NCBI GenBank assembly: GCA_025210775.1
Contig: JAOARB010000010.1
Location: 103,502 to 145,793, forward strand
Reading direction: 5' to 3'
Length of the DNA: 42,292 bases
Source: Prolixibacteraceae bacterium
Lineage (GTDB): Bacteria; Bacteroidota; Bacteroidia; Bacteroidales; Prolixibacteraceae
The translations under genes and the position numbers were made by a program. The notes beneath the pieces were generated by a model. The model did not search any database. It saw only the letters and a list, made by a program, of their open reading frames with translations, and was not told the origin of the DNA. This document shows, in pieces, positions 26,189 through 34,646 of this stretch. The number at the start of each line of letters is the position of its first letter. Within the stretch, counting starts at the first letter, position 1.

Positions 26189-27358
26189 ATGACGAAATAT
26201 AATTTCGATACTCTATTAGACAGGAAAGGGACGAACTGTCTAAAATATGATGCCTTAAATCTCTTTTTTGGATCGGAAGAGCTACAACCATTTTGGGTTG
26301 CCGACACCGATTTTGAGACTCCTGAATTTATCATGGAGCCATTAAAAAAACGTCTTAATCACCCTGCTCTAGGGTATACCTTTCGTCCCGATCATTTCTT
26401 TGATGTCATCCGAGAATGGCAACAAAAACGTCACCAATGGGAAATAAAGAATGCTTGGATCACCACTACTCCAGGGGTGGTTTCTGCCATTAGCAATGCC
26501 ATCTTGGCCTTTACCAAGGAGAAAGATTCTATTATTGTTCAATCTCCCGTCTATTTCCCATTTTTCCATACCATTAATGGACTAGATCGCACCTTGTCTA
26601 ACAATCCATTAAAAAGAGTCGGGAACAGATATGAAATGGACCTCGAACATTTTGAACAACTAGCCAAAGAGGGAGCCAAAATGTTTATCCTTTGTAATCC
26701 CCACAATCCGGGAGGAATGGTGTGGAGCAAAGAGACTCTGCTTAAAGTGGGAGAGCTATGTGTTAAATATGATATCCTCATTGTTTCGGATGAGATCCAT
26801 TCCGATCTTATCTTTGAAGAACATCGACATATTCCTATCGCTTCGATCAACAAAGAGATCGCCAATAGGACATTTACACTTATGGCTCCTAGTAAGACTT
26901 TTAATATCGCGGGATTGTCCACTTCTTTTGTGGTCTGCTCTAACCCTAAACTACGTAGTAAGTTTGATAAGATGCTTAACACTCTGCATATACATGGAGG
27001 CAACCTTATTGGTAATATTGCTTGCGAGGCAGCCTATCAGAATGGAGATACTTGGCTTGACGAACTGATGGCCTATCTCAAGAGAAACAGGGATGAAGCA
27101 ATAGCTCTTCTTCGTAAAGAACTACCACAATTAGAGATCTTTGTTCCAGAAGCAACCTACCTTCTATGGCTCGATTTTAGTCACTACGGTAACGAAAAAG
27201 AAGTGGAAACAAGATTAAAAGAAGGAGCTAAAATTGCCCTAAACAAAGGAAGTACTTTCGGTGAGGGAGGTGAAGGATTCTTTAGATTCAACTACGGATG
27301 TCCTCATCAAGTGATGATGGAAGGACTCCAAAAACTCATCACGGAATTTAAAGAATAA
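26189..27358 (+). CDS. MalY/PatB-family PLP-dependent C-S lyase or aminotransferase
   Basis: A 389-residue fold-type I PLP enzyme. The N-terminus 'YNFDTLLDRKGTNCLKYD' and 'QPFWVADTDFETP' are typical of the MalY/PatB branch, whose members cleave cystathionine (beta-lyase activity). Other sites are 'ITTTPGVVSAISNAI', 'CNPHNPGGMVW', 'ILIVSDEIHSDLIF' (Asp for the pyridine nitrogen), the PLP lysine in 'APSKTFNIAGLSTSF', and 'FRFNYGCP' with the carboxylate-binding Arg. Length is normal. With the ComB-like gene before it, a sulfur-compound role is plausible but not shown. A strong hairpin terminator follows at 27374-27423. Confidence 0.88.
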   Translation: MTKYNFDTLLDRKGTNCLKYDALNLFFGSEELQPFWVADTDFETPEFIMEPLKKRLNHPALGYTFRPDHFFDVIREWQQKRHQWEIKNAWITTTPGVVSAISNAILAFTKEKDSIIVQSPVYFPFFHTINGLDRTLSNNPLKRVGNRYEMDLEHFEQLAKEGAKMFILCNPHNPGGMVWSKETLLKVGELCVKYDILIVSDEIHSDLIFEEHRHIPIASINKEIANRTFTLMAPSKTFNIAGLSTSFVVCSNPKLRSKFDKMLNTLHIHGGNLIGNIACEAAYQNGDTWLDELMAYLKRNRDEAIALLRKELPQLEIFVPEATYLLWLDFSHYGNEKEVETRLKEGAKIALNKGSTFGEGGEGFFRFNYGCPHQVMMEGLQKLITEFKE

Positions 27359-27373
27359 TACTACGACAAAACA

Positions 27374-27423
27374 AAAGCAAAGAATCTAATCATCCCCATG
27401 GATCATTAAATTCTTTGCTTTTT
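27374..27423. terminator. bidirectional hairpin between converging genes
   Basis: AAAGCAAAGAATCTAATCATCC pairs with GGATCATTAAATTCTTTGCTTT across about 22 positions with two mismatches, and a T run follows on the plus strand. It ends the ComB-MalY transcript. A second AT-rich stem TCTCTTTAT / ATAAAGAGA (27428-27436 with 27449-27457) lies next to it and could serve the minus-strand gene. Confidence 0.75.
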
Positions 27424-27488
27424 ACTTTCTCTTTATCTCATCTCGAAAATAAAGAGATTATCTTATTACCCTTTGAGTAAGGTCAATA

Positions 27489-28472
27489 TTAAACGTCTCT
27501 TTTAAATAGAGATAGTGCTACATTTCTTAGAGGCTCTTTCTTATCCGAAGAGACAGAAATCTGATCTAAAGAAGCCAAAGCACGATCAAAATAGTCTTGT
27601 TGAAGCTTTTCGGCCTTCGTTCTGATATCCACATGATCATAAATAGCTCTTACGGCATTCACCTTCTCTTCTCTGTTGAAAGTCTCTTTCGAGATCCACT
27701 CTAGTAAACTCTGCTTGTCTTCCGTTGAAACATCTTTCAATGTTTGTAGCAGAAGATAAGTCTTTTTGTTTGCTACGATATCGCCACCAATCTCCTTACC
27801 GAATGTTTTAGGATTACCATAAACATCTAGGATATCGTCTTGGATCTGGAAACTAACGCCTACCTGAATACCGAAATCATAAATCAAATCGGCATCCTTA
27901 TCAGATGCACCTGCTACCAAAGCCCCTATTTTTAATGAAGCTGCTAGAAGCACTGCTGTTTTTAGACGAATCATCTCAAGATAAGCCGCCACTTCAACAT
28001 CATCTTGTTGCTCAAAATCCATATCGTACTGCTGTCCTTCACACACCTCTAATGCTGTTTGTGTAAACACAGGAACCACCTTAGCTTGCACTTCTGGAGA
28101 GAGCTTATGGAAATATTGATATGCACAAATCATCATCGCATCTCCAGAGAGAATCGCAGTATTCTCGTCATACTTTTTATGGACCGTATCTTTCCCTCTT
28201 CGAAGATCCGCATCATCCATTATATCATCATGAAGAAGAGTGAAGTTATGGAATACTTCCATTCCTAAAGCAGCATCAATACCCTCTGGGGTGATACTAG
28301 AGAACATCTCCATTGCCATCAGAAATAGTCGTGGACGGAAACGCTTTCCTCCATTTCTTAAGGCATACGCTATAGGTGCATATAGATGATTCGGACTTCT
28401 TTCTTCTAAAGAAATAATCTCTTTTTCTATACGCTCTTCTACTATCTTTTGAATCTCTTCTATTCTATTCAT
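27489..28472 (-). CDS. polyprenyl diphosphate synthase
   Basis: A 327-residue trans-prenyltransferase that condenses isopentenyl diphosphate onto an allylic primer. The first aspartate-rich motif is 'LLHDDIMDDADLRRG' (about residues 83-97) and the second is 'FQIQDDILDVYG' (about 214-225). 'NGGKRFRPRL' near residue 36 binds diphosphate. The residues before the first motif (HNFTLLHDD) suggest a short-to-medium chain product such as geranylgeranyl or farnesyl diphosphate, but chain length cannot be fixed by eye. It lies 14 bases downstream of the RND transporter gene in the same direction, so they are probably co-transcribed. The precursor supply gene dxs is elsewhere in the window. Confidence 0.9.
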   Translation of the reverse strand: MNRIEEIQKIVEERIEKEIISLEERSPNHLYAPIAYALRNGGKRFRPRLFLMAMEMFSSITPEGIDAALGMEVFHNFTLLHDDIMDDADLRRGKDTVHKKYDENTAILSGDAMMICAYQYFHKLSPEVQAKVVPVFTQTALEVCEGQQYDMDFEQQDDVEVAAYLEMIRLKTAVLLAASLKIGALVAGASDKDADLIYDFGIQVGVSFQIQDDILDVYGNPKTFGKEIGGDIVANKKTYLLLQTLKDVSTEDKQSLLEWISKETFNREEKVNAVRAIYDHVDIRTKAEKLQQDYFDRALASLDQISVSSDKKEPLRNVALSLFKRDV

Positions 28473-28486
28473 GACGAAATATTTTT

Positions 28487-30898
28487 CTACTCTTTTTCTG
28501 CTTCTTCCACTTCTGTATTCTCTCTCTTAATCTCTAATAGATCGATCTCGATATCCATCTCTTCATCGAAGATGTCCAATAATGGTTCATCAAAATACTT
28601 AGTTGTAGCAAATGACTGAAGACCCATTAATAGAGCAGGAAGAAGAATAAGATTCGAAAACAGTGCAAAAAGTAAGGTTAAAGAAACCAGAATACCTAAG
28701 GCCACAGTTCCTCCAAAACTAGAGAAACTAAAGATCCCAAACCCAAAGAATAAAACTAGAGAAGTATAGATCATACTAACGCCAGTCTCTCTTAGTGCAA
28801 GAATCACGGATTGACCAATATTCCAATTTGTATACTTAAGCTCCTGACGATATTTCGCCAAGAAGTGTATGGTATCATCGACCGATATCCCAAAGGCAAT
28901 ACTAAAAACAAGGATTGTAGAAGCCTTAATAGGAATAGAGAAATATCCCATGATGGCTGCAGTTACAATCAATGGAATCATGTTTGGTATCAACGACAAG
29001 ATGACCATTCTACGGCTATTAAACATTAATGCCATAAATATAGAGATCAATAATATCGCTAAACCTAAAGATTGAAATAAACTGCGAACCAAATATTGTG
29101 TTCCTTTAGTGAAGACCACACTTGACCCAGTTACAGTTACATCAAACTTCTCTTTTGGGAAATATCTATGGGCAATGGTATCAACTCTATTTTCCAATTC
29201 TAACATTCTGTCCGTCCCAATATCTTTCACACGAAAACTCACACGTGCTTTACTCTTGGATTCATCCATAAATGCATGAATCTGGGATTCATCTCCTCCA
29301 CCACCTTGTGCATAGCTAAGGATAAAAGAACGCTCATAACGACTTGGCAACATATAGTATTTCTCATTGCCATTATAGTAAGCCTGCTTGGCATATTTAA
29401 ACAAAGGAACAATAGAAAGTGACTTAGATAGCTCTGGCATCTTCTCTAATGTACTTTGAAATTTATCTAGTTTGGCAAGTGTAGAACCACTAATGATTTG
29501 GCCTTTCTTTTTCGATTCAATAGAGATCTCAAGAGGCATCAATCCTTTAAAATTGGATTCAAAGAATTTTAGATCCACATATATAGGGTTGTCTGTTTGG
29601 ATGTCGTCCACCATATAACCAGTACTCTTCATCTTTGTGATTCCGAAAATACCAACAGCAATGATCACCGCAGCAATAATATAGACTTGTCTACGATAGT
29701 TAAGCGTGATAATTACCAAACGATCAATCACCCCGTTCATCACCTTCCTATTTAGATGTCGTGTATCTTTCGGTCTTGGTGGATTCATAAAGCTAAATCC
29801 AACAGGAATGACAATCAACGAAATCATAAAAATAAATAGAATGTTTAGCGAAGCCACCAAACCAAATTCTTTTAGAATATCTGAAGAGGTAACCAAGAAT
29901 GTGGCAAACCCTGAAGCCGTCGTTATATTGGTCAATAACGTCGCATTACCAATCTTCATGATGGTTCTTTGTAAAGACTTTACCTTGTTACCATGACTGA
30001 TGTATTCATTGTGATATTTATTAATCAAGAAGATACAGTTTGGTACCCCAATCACAATCAATAGTGGCGGTATCATTCCTGTCAAAAGCGTGATCTTATA
30101 TCCCAATAGAGACATCGTACCAACGGTCCATATCACACCAATAACCACCACCAACAGTGGGAACAACACTTGCCTAAATGTCTTAAAGAAAATAAACAAG
30201 ATCAAGACAACAACAGCCAGTGCAAACAAGATGAATAAAAAGAACTCTTTCTTAATCTGCTGTGAAGTCATTACTCGAATATATGGCATACCTGAATAAT
30301 GTAGCTTATCGCCTGTTGTAGACTCATACTGTTGACAAATATCTAATATGTCATTGACCATCACCTCACGCTTAGGCGAAGACATCACCTCTTTATCGAC
30401 CGTCACAGCCATCATGTATACCGAAGAGGTGTCGTTGTATAGCTGACCTTTATAGAAAGGCAACGATTTAGCAATTGCGGCCAAAGAATCTACTTGGGCT
30501 TGAGAAGTGAGTTCTTCTGGGAAGATCTTATGTATATCAAAAGATTTTTTCTCTGTATTCTTGACCAAGGAGTAAATATCTCCCATCGATAGGGTCTTTA
30601 AAACGCCAGGGACTTTCTCTAAGTCACTCCCCATCTTACGCCATTGTTTCAAATGACCAAGCTCGAAGAAATTGGTGTCTTGTACTCCCAACACAATTAC
30701 ATCGGCACCCGCACCAAAGGTTTCAATAAACTTCTGGTTCTCTTTATAAACAGTATCCTTTTCGGGAAGTAATGCTGCATATTCATACGATAGCTGAATA
30801 TTCCTGCCTTGGTATCCCATAAAAGCAGTCACTACTAACAACAACACCGACAAAAGTACTCGGTTCTTTAATATAAAACGGGCGATTTTTCTCCACAT
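28487..30898 (-). CDS. RND/MMPL family transporter
   Basis: A protein of about 803 residues with the single-chain RND layout: helix 1 (about 14-32), a periplasmic domain (about 35-215), five helices (about 215-375), a short linker, helix 7 near 405, a second periplasmic domain, and five last helices. The motif 'FSIAFGISVDDTIHFLAKYRQEL' in the second helix block carries the paired Asp of the proton relay. The C-terminus is a long acidic tail. Members move lipids, hopanoids or other hydrophobic molecules. A longer frame begins at a TTG (30925) inside the -7 element TAATTTTG (30923-30930), so ATG at 30898 (MWRKIARFILKNRV) is chosen. Confidence 0.86.
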   Translation of the reverse strand: MWRKIARFILKNRVLLSVLLLVVTAFMGYQGRNIQLSYEYAALLPEKDTVYKENQKFIETFGAGADVIVLGVQDTNFFELGHLKQWRKMGSDLEKVPGVLKTLSMGDIYSLVKNTEKKSFDIHKIFPEELTSQAQVDSLAAIAKSLPFYKGQLYNDTSSVYMMAVTVDKEVMSSPKREVMVNDILDICQQYESTTGDKLHYSGMPYIRVMTSQQIKKEFFLFILFALAVVVLILFIFFKTFRQVLFPLLVVVIGVIWTVGTMSLLGYKITLLTGMIPPLLIVIGVPNCIFLINKYHNEYISHGNKVKSLQRTIMKIGNATLLTNITTASGFATFLVTSSDILKEFGLVASLNILFIFMISLIVIPVGFSFMNPPRPKDTRHLNRKVMNGVIDRLVIITLNYRRQVYIIAAVIIAVGIFGITKMKSTGYMVDDIQTDNPIYVDLKFFESNFKGLMPLEISIESKKKGQIISGSTLAKLDKFQSTLEKMPELSKSLSIVPLFKYAKQAYYNGNEKYYMLPSRYERSFILSYAQGGGGDESQIHAFMDESKSKARVSFRVKDIGTDRMLELENRVDTIAHRYFPKEKFDVTVTGSSVVFTKGTQYLVRSLFQSLGLAILLISIFMALMFNSRRMVILSLIPNMIPLIVTAAIMGYFSIPIKASTILVFSIAFGISVDDTIHFLAKYRQELKYTNWNIGQSVILALRETGVSMIYTSLVLFFGFGIFSFSSFGGTVALGILVSLTLLFALFSNLILLPALLMGLQSFATTKYFDEPLLDIFDEEMDIEIDLLEIKRENTEVEEAEKE

Positions 30899-30922
30899 AA
30901 TTGTTTGATAAATATAGGATGG

Positions 30923-30930
30923 CAAAATTA
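30923..30930 (-). promoter_or_regulatory. putative -7 element (TAATTTTG) for the RND-prenyl synthase pair
   Basis: TAATTTTG on the minus strand fits TAnnTTTG and lies 24 bases upstream of the chosen ATG. A -33 match is not seen. Confidence 0.45.
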
Positions 30931-31290
30931 CGTTTTTTTTATAGAGAATGAAATATATTCAACTAACGAAGCAAACTACTTTATGAAAATCACAAAAAAC
31001 TTCTTTTTAATAAATATTCATAACTGACATAAGTTGTTAGAGATGCTCTTAATAAACAAAACGCACAGAATAAAGAATCCTCCTGATACCTCACTCCAAC
31101 CTATTCTCATAAAATCGTTAGTCGAACATCGATGATTCGGTATCAAACCTAAAAAAGAGAACACTATCGTAAAAGGTTACCTCAATATAACACCCATTAA
31201 AATCAAAGTAGACTACACACCAAACAGCTACATAATATTATTTAGATCCATAACGCCTTAATTTTAATCTAATATCAACTTTACTACACC

Positions 31291-31334
31291 TTCATATCAA
31301 CTTCATATCAACTTCATATCATGTTCATATATAC
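31291..31334 (+). repeat. four tandem 11-bp iterons
   Basis: TTCATATCAAC, TTCATATCAAC, TTCATATCATG, TTCATATATAC follow each other without gaps. The first two are identical and the last two diverge at their 3' ends. An 11-bp period places each copy on nearly the same face of the helix. Confidence 0.8.
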
Positions 31335-31361
31335 GTTATGTCAAGTTTACTCTAGAATGAA

Positions 31362-31383
31362 GTTGATATAAAGTTGATATGAA
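31362..31383 (-). repeat. two inverted copies of the 11-bp iteron
   Basis: Read on the plus strand these are GTTGATATAAA and GTTGATATGAA. They are the reverse complement of the direct iterons with one mismatch, so 22 bases here can pair with 31291-31312 around a loop of about 50 bases. Confidence 0.75.
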
Positions 31384-31689
31384 GATAATCTGGCCGACTA
31401 ATGGGAGTCATATTGACCTATAGTTAATTTATGCATTATTTGGGCGGGGCCATCATATCCTATGACCACAATTGAACAAACTATGGAACATAAAGATTTA
31501 AAGGTTCCCTTTTCTTATTCTTCTGACAATCATAATTTAAACATCATCATACAAGCGTATTCCAGATAAGTTCTCTATTTCCTCAATTTAAAGAGCAATA
31601 AAAAACACCAATAAAAAGCAGAATCCAATATTACATGCTCTCTATTATTCGCATCTTTTAAAAGGAACCAATCCATAAAATATTATATC

Positions 31690-31725
31690 GAACCACGAAG
31701 TGATTCTCATTTGTAAAAAAGACTG
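31690..31725 (+). repeat. possible fifth, diverged REP-like hairpin copy
   Basis: GAACCACGAAGTGATTCTC followed by ATTTGTAAAAAAGAC aligns with copies A and D at 520-566 and 824-870: the same CGAAG loop, stem partly intact, and the ATTTGTA..A..GAC tail. It lies about 31 kb from the cluster at the left edge. Confidence 0.4.
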
Positions 31726-31917
31726 AATAAGAGTTATTGGAACTAAAATAATAGGAACCTGTTTTTCTTCATAAAGAGTACTCCCTAGCAATAATCAACA
31801 AGGAAAGGCTATAGCCATAATAATTTTATGTATCCCAATGTTAACATTACTGGAAATTAACATTATCATTAGTTAAATTATTGATCAAATAATGTCATAA
31901 AAAAGATAATTTTTCTA

Positions 31918-31946
31918 TTGTATTGTGTATAATAAAATTACATTTG
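31918..31946 (+). promoter_or_regulatory. promoter of the Na/phosphate cotransporter gene
   Basis: TTG (31918-31920), an 18-base spacer, then TACATTTG (31939-31946), which fits TTG / TAnnTTTG well. Transcription would begin near 31952, which rules out the TTG at 31923 as a translation start. Confidence 0.65.
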
Positions 31947-31982
31947 CGATCGAGAAATAATATAGTAGAAAACATTATCACA

Positions 31983-33692
31983 ATGAATTACGGACTATTA
32001 GAAGTAATGACGCTTATCGGCTCTCTAGGTCTTTTCCTATATGGGATGAAACTGATGAGTGAATCATTACAAAAGGTTGCAGGCAACAAGATGCGTGACA
32101 TCCTAGCCTCCATGACATCGAATCGAATTAAAGGTGTTCTTACAGGAATTCTTATTACTTCCCTTGTACAATCTTCTTCAGCAACGACTGTAATGGTTGT
32201 AAGTTTTGTTAATGCAGGACTTCTTACTTTACAACAGTCTATTGGAGTGATTATGGGGGCAAACATCGGTACCACTGTGACTGCATGGATCATCTCATTC
32301 TTAGGCTTTAAAGTCAGCATGAGCACCATTTCATTGCCTCTTATCGGTATCGCTCTTCCTTTGCTTTTCTCATCAAAAAGATCAAGAAAATCTTGGGGTG
32401 AGTTAATTATTGGGTTTGCTCTTCTTTTTATTGGGTTAGACTTCCTTAAAGACTCTGTTCCTGACATTAAATCGAATCCTCAGATGTTAGAATTCCTTAA
32501 GGATTTTAACCATCCTACCATGGGATCGATAATGATGTTTATGTTCATCGGAACAGTGCTCACCATCTTGATTCAATCTTCTAGTGCCGCAATGGCCTTA
32601 ACGTTGGTAATGTGTAACGAAGGATGGATCTCTTTCGAACTCGCCACAGCAATGGTTCTGGGACAAAACATTGGTACAACAATTACTGCGAATCTAGCAG
32701 CAATGGTGGCCAATGCATCGGCCAAAAGAGCTGCAAGAGCCCATTTGATATTTAACGTACTGGGGGTACTTCTCGCACTGGTTTTGTTTAACCCATCAAT
32801 GGACGTTCTTGATTATATTATTCGTACATTGGGACATACATCTCCTTTCCCACAAGCTGGTGAATCAGTTGAAGCTGCACAACATGCCATGCCAATCGCA
32901 CTTTCGATCTATCATACCATGTTTAACATTCTTAATACGGTGATTTTAATCTGGTTCACGAAATTGATTGCAAAGATTGTAATCAAGCTTACTCCTTTAA
33001 AGGATAATGAAGAAGAAGAATTCCACCTTAAACACATTAAGACTGGCCTTCTTTCTACTCCAGAAGCTTCACTATACGTTGCAAAACAAGAAATGGTACA
33101 CTATGGCGAGTTGACACAAAAGATGTTTAACCACCTTCAGAAACTGTACAAAGAGGATAAAGACAAAGGCTATTCAAAACGTCTATCTAAGATCGAGAAG
33201 TACGAAGATTCTTGCGATACGATGGAGCTTGAGATTGCTACATTCTTGACTAAAGTGAGTGAGACAAAACTTACACAAAGAAGTAGTGAGGTCATTAGTG
33301 CATATTACAAAGCAATAGATAATATCGAGAGTGTTGCAGATTCGTGTAATACTATCGCACACCATATCGATAGAAAAAGAAGTCTTAAATTGGAATTCCC
33401 TGAAGGAGTTGAAAAGAAACTTCATATCATGTCAGGTTATCTTGCCGATGCAATCAATGTAATGATCAAGAACATTTCTTCCGATGACAGTGTGAGCTAT
33501 GAAGAAGCTCTATCTATCGAAAGAGAAATCGATAACTATAGAAATATTCTTAAATCAGATCACCTTATCAATCTGGAGAATAAAGTATACGATTATCAGA
33601 TCGGTATCATTTACAACGACATCTTCTCTGAATACGAGAAAATGGGAGACTACATTATCAATGTAACTCAATCTCTTAAAGCAGTGAAATAA
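31983..33692 (+). CDS. Na/Pi cotransporter family protein (NptA-like) with PhoU-like tail
   Basis: A 569-residue protein. The N-terminal two thirds form two repeats of the Na/phosphate cotransporter fold with the paired signatures 'LVQSSSATTVMVVSFVNAGLL' (about residues 60-80) and 'LIQSSSAAMALTLVMCNEGWI' (about 198-218), each followed by a 'GANIGTT' or 'GQNIGTT' turn. The C-terminal 200 or so residues are helical and PhoU-like ('YYKAIDNIESVADSCNTIAHHI', 'EYEKMGDYIINVTQSL'). It moves phosphate into the cell with sodium, or releases it, and the PhoU-like part may regulate flux. ATG at 31983 sits downstream of a strong promoter. A clear terminator follows. Confidence 0.9.
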   Translation: MNYGLLEVMTLIGSLGLFLYGMKLMSESLQKVAGNKMRDILASMTSNRIKGVLTGILITSLVQSSSATTVMVVSFVNAGLLTLQQSIGVIMGANIGTTVTAWIISFLGFKVSMSTISLPLIGIALPLLFSSKRSRKSWGELIIGFALLFIGLDFLKDSVPDIKSNPQMLEFLKDFNHPTMGSIMMFMFIGTVLTILIQSSSAAMALTLVMCNEGWISFELATAMVLGQNIGTTITANLAAMVANASAKRAARAHLIFNVLGVLLALVLFNPSMDVLDYIIRTLGHTSPFPQAGESVEAAQHAMPIALSIYHTMFNILNTVILIWFTKLIAKIVIKLTPLKDNEEEEFHLKHIKTGLLSTPEASLYVAKQEMVHYGELTQKMFNHLQKLYKEDKDKGYSKRLSKIEKYEDSCDTMELEIATFLTKVSETKLTQRSSEVISAYYKAIDNIESVADSCNTIAHHIDRKRSLKLEFPEGVEKKLHIMSGYLADAINVMIKNISSDDSVSYEEALSIEREIDNYRNILKSDHLINLENKVYDYQIGIIYNDIFSEYEKMGDYIINVTQSLKAVK

Positions 33693-33710
33693 ACTTGCTG
33701 CTTTAATAAC

Positions 33711-33749
33711 AAAAACCCCACTACGGTTCCATCCATAGTGGGGTTTTTA
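33711..33749 (+). terminator. terminator after the Na/Pi cotransporter gene
   Basis: The perfect 13-bp stem AAAAACCCCACTA / TAGTGGGGTTTTT closes a 12-base loop, with T residues after it. It starts 18 bases past the stop. Confidence 0.88.
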
Positions 33750-33809
33750 TTTATATAAAAAAGGGGAAGCATAATACCAGCTACCCCCCCTGTGTCGATC
33801 GAAAAGTGT

Positions 33810-33852
33810 TCTACTAAATTAGTAGACTATATCCACTTCTTTTAAAAAGAAG
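33810..33852. repeat. two neighbouring 17-base palindromes
   Basis: TCTACTAA-A-TTAGTAGA (33810-33826) and CTTCTTTT-A-AAAAGAAG (33836-33852) are both perfect palindromes around a single central A, 9 bases apart. They lie just past the stop of the bactofilin gene (minus strand), so a weak double terminator is possible, although no long T run follows. Confidence 0.6.
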
Positions 33853-33857
33853 CTTAC

Positions 33858-34274
33858 TTACTTTGCATTGGTATTCTTATTCGAAACAGCCTCCTTTGTA
33901 GAAGACATTTTACAACTACCAGTAAAGATAGCTCCTGGCTCTACAGATAGTTTAACCATATTGATATCGCCATATACTTTAGCGCTTTTTTGTAGACAAA
34001 CAAGCTCTGAAGCGATAACAGTACCCTCTACTAGTCCTGAGATATCAGCTATTTTACATTCGATGCGCCCCTTGATCTTGGCATTCCCACCAAGAACGAC
34101 TTTCCCTTTAGATACTAAGTTACCTTCTAAGGTTCCATCAAAACGAATATCACCTATTGACTCAATATCACCAACGATTTTCGTGTCTGGTGTTAAAGTA
34201 TTTAGAGCAGCACTTTCGAATTGATTATTCTTTGCCATTGTACTCGTATTTTTTGATTTTGAAAATATTGCCAT
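33858..34274 (-). CDS. bactofilin (polymer-forming cytoskeletal protein)
   Basis: A protein of about 138 residues. After a short polar N-terminus it has the bactofilin beta-helix core: 'LTPDTKIVGDIESIGDIRFDGTLEGNLVSKGKVVLGGNAKIKGRIEC..ADISGLVEGTVIASELVCLQKSAKVYGDI', with the regular Gly-spaced turns of the family. A polar, Lys- and Asn-rich tail ends the protein. Bactofilins polymerise into filaments and organise envelope or cell-shape machinery. ATG at 34274 (MAIFSKSKNT) is preferred over an in-frame TTG at 34286. No partner such as an M23 peptidase is adjacent. Confidence 0.9.
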   Translation of the reverse strand: MAIFSKSKNTSTMAKNNQFESAALNTLTPDTKIVGDIESIGDIRFDGTLEGNLVSKGKVVLGGNAKIKGRIECKIADISGLVEGTVIASELVCLQKSAKVYGDINMVKLSVEPGAIFTGSCKMSSTKEAVSNKNTNAK

Positions 34275-34390
34275 AGTGGGGTTCAATTTACAAAAAGTGA
34301 AACGACTAAAAAAACATTATATGTATATAATGGGCAGTAAATTAGTCGAAAAGCGAAGATTCACAAAAGAATATTAATTAAAAGAGCAAA

Positions 34391-34416
34391 AAAAAATCCC
34401 TAAGAGGGATTTTTTC
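34391..34416 (-). terminator. terminator after rpmF
   Basis: AAAAAATCCC / GGGATTTTTT is a perfect 10-bp stem with a 5-base loop. It lies about 34 bases past the rpmF stop. The A and T runs on both sides allow action in either direction. Confidence 0.72.
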
Positions 34417-34449
34417 TTTCAAGCTGAAGAAAGAAATCTCTCTCTTTCC

Positions 34450-34635
34450 TTAGATTGCCATATCTTTTTCAATTGCTAACTTCCCGCGATAGTGACCACA
34501 CTCTCCACATACAGTGTGATATTTCACAGCAGCGCCACAGTTTGAACAAGATGCGATTGTCGCAGGAGTCGCTTTATAATGCGTTCTACGCTTATCTCTC
34601 CTAGATTTCGATGTTTTGCTCTTTGGATGTGCCAT
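34450..34635 (-). CDS. rpmF: 50S ribosomal protein L32
   Basis: A 61-residue ribosomal protein of the large subunit. The N-terminus MAHPKSKTSKSRRDKRRTHY is the usual basic L32 start. The zinc ribbon has two Cys pairs, 'CSNC' and 'CGEC', so this is the zinc-binding form. It lies 11 bases after the YceD gene, the standard yceD-rpmF arrangement, and is followed by a terminator. Confidence 0.96.
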   Translation of the reverse strand: MAHPKSKTSKSRRDKRRTHYKATPATIASCSNCGAAVKYHTVCGECGHYRGKLAIEKDMAI

Positions 34636-34646
34636 TTTTCTAAACT

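Larger units (their letters stand above)
30899..31982. other. about 1.1 kb without genes, carrying iterated repeats
   Basis: The region between the divergent RND transporter and Na/phosphate cotransporter genes has no credible open frame. It holds the RND -7 element, the 11-bp iterons (31291-31334 and 31362-31383), a G-rich patch TTTGGGCGGGGCC near 31440, a diverged copy of the REP-like hairpin (31690-31725), and the cotransporter promoter. The rest shows no pattern I can name. Confidence 0.65.

Noticed and set aside
31291..31383. CRISPR array or plasmid-type replication origin at the iterons
   Set aside because: Units are 11 bases with no spacers, and there is no replication initiator gene in the window; an origin cannot be supported.
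31877..31893. Palindromic operator ATTATTGATCAAATAAT upstream of the cotransporter promoter
   Set aside because: The two halves match only with a one-base offset in an AT-rich region, so chance is a good explanation.
31923..31982. N-terminal extension of the Na/Pi cotransporter from a TTG
   Set aside because: The TTG lies between the -33 and -7 elements of a good promoter, and the extension has no family match.
31988..32467. 159-residue open frame opposite the Na/Pi cotransporter
   Set aside because: Antisense to the well-conserved QSSS repeat of the transporter; a shadow frame.
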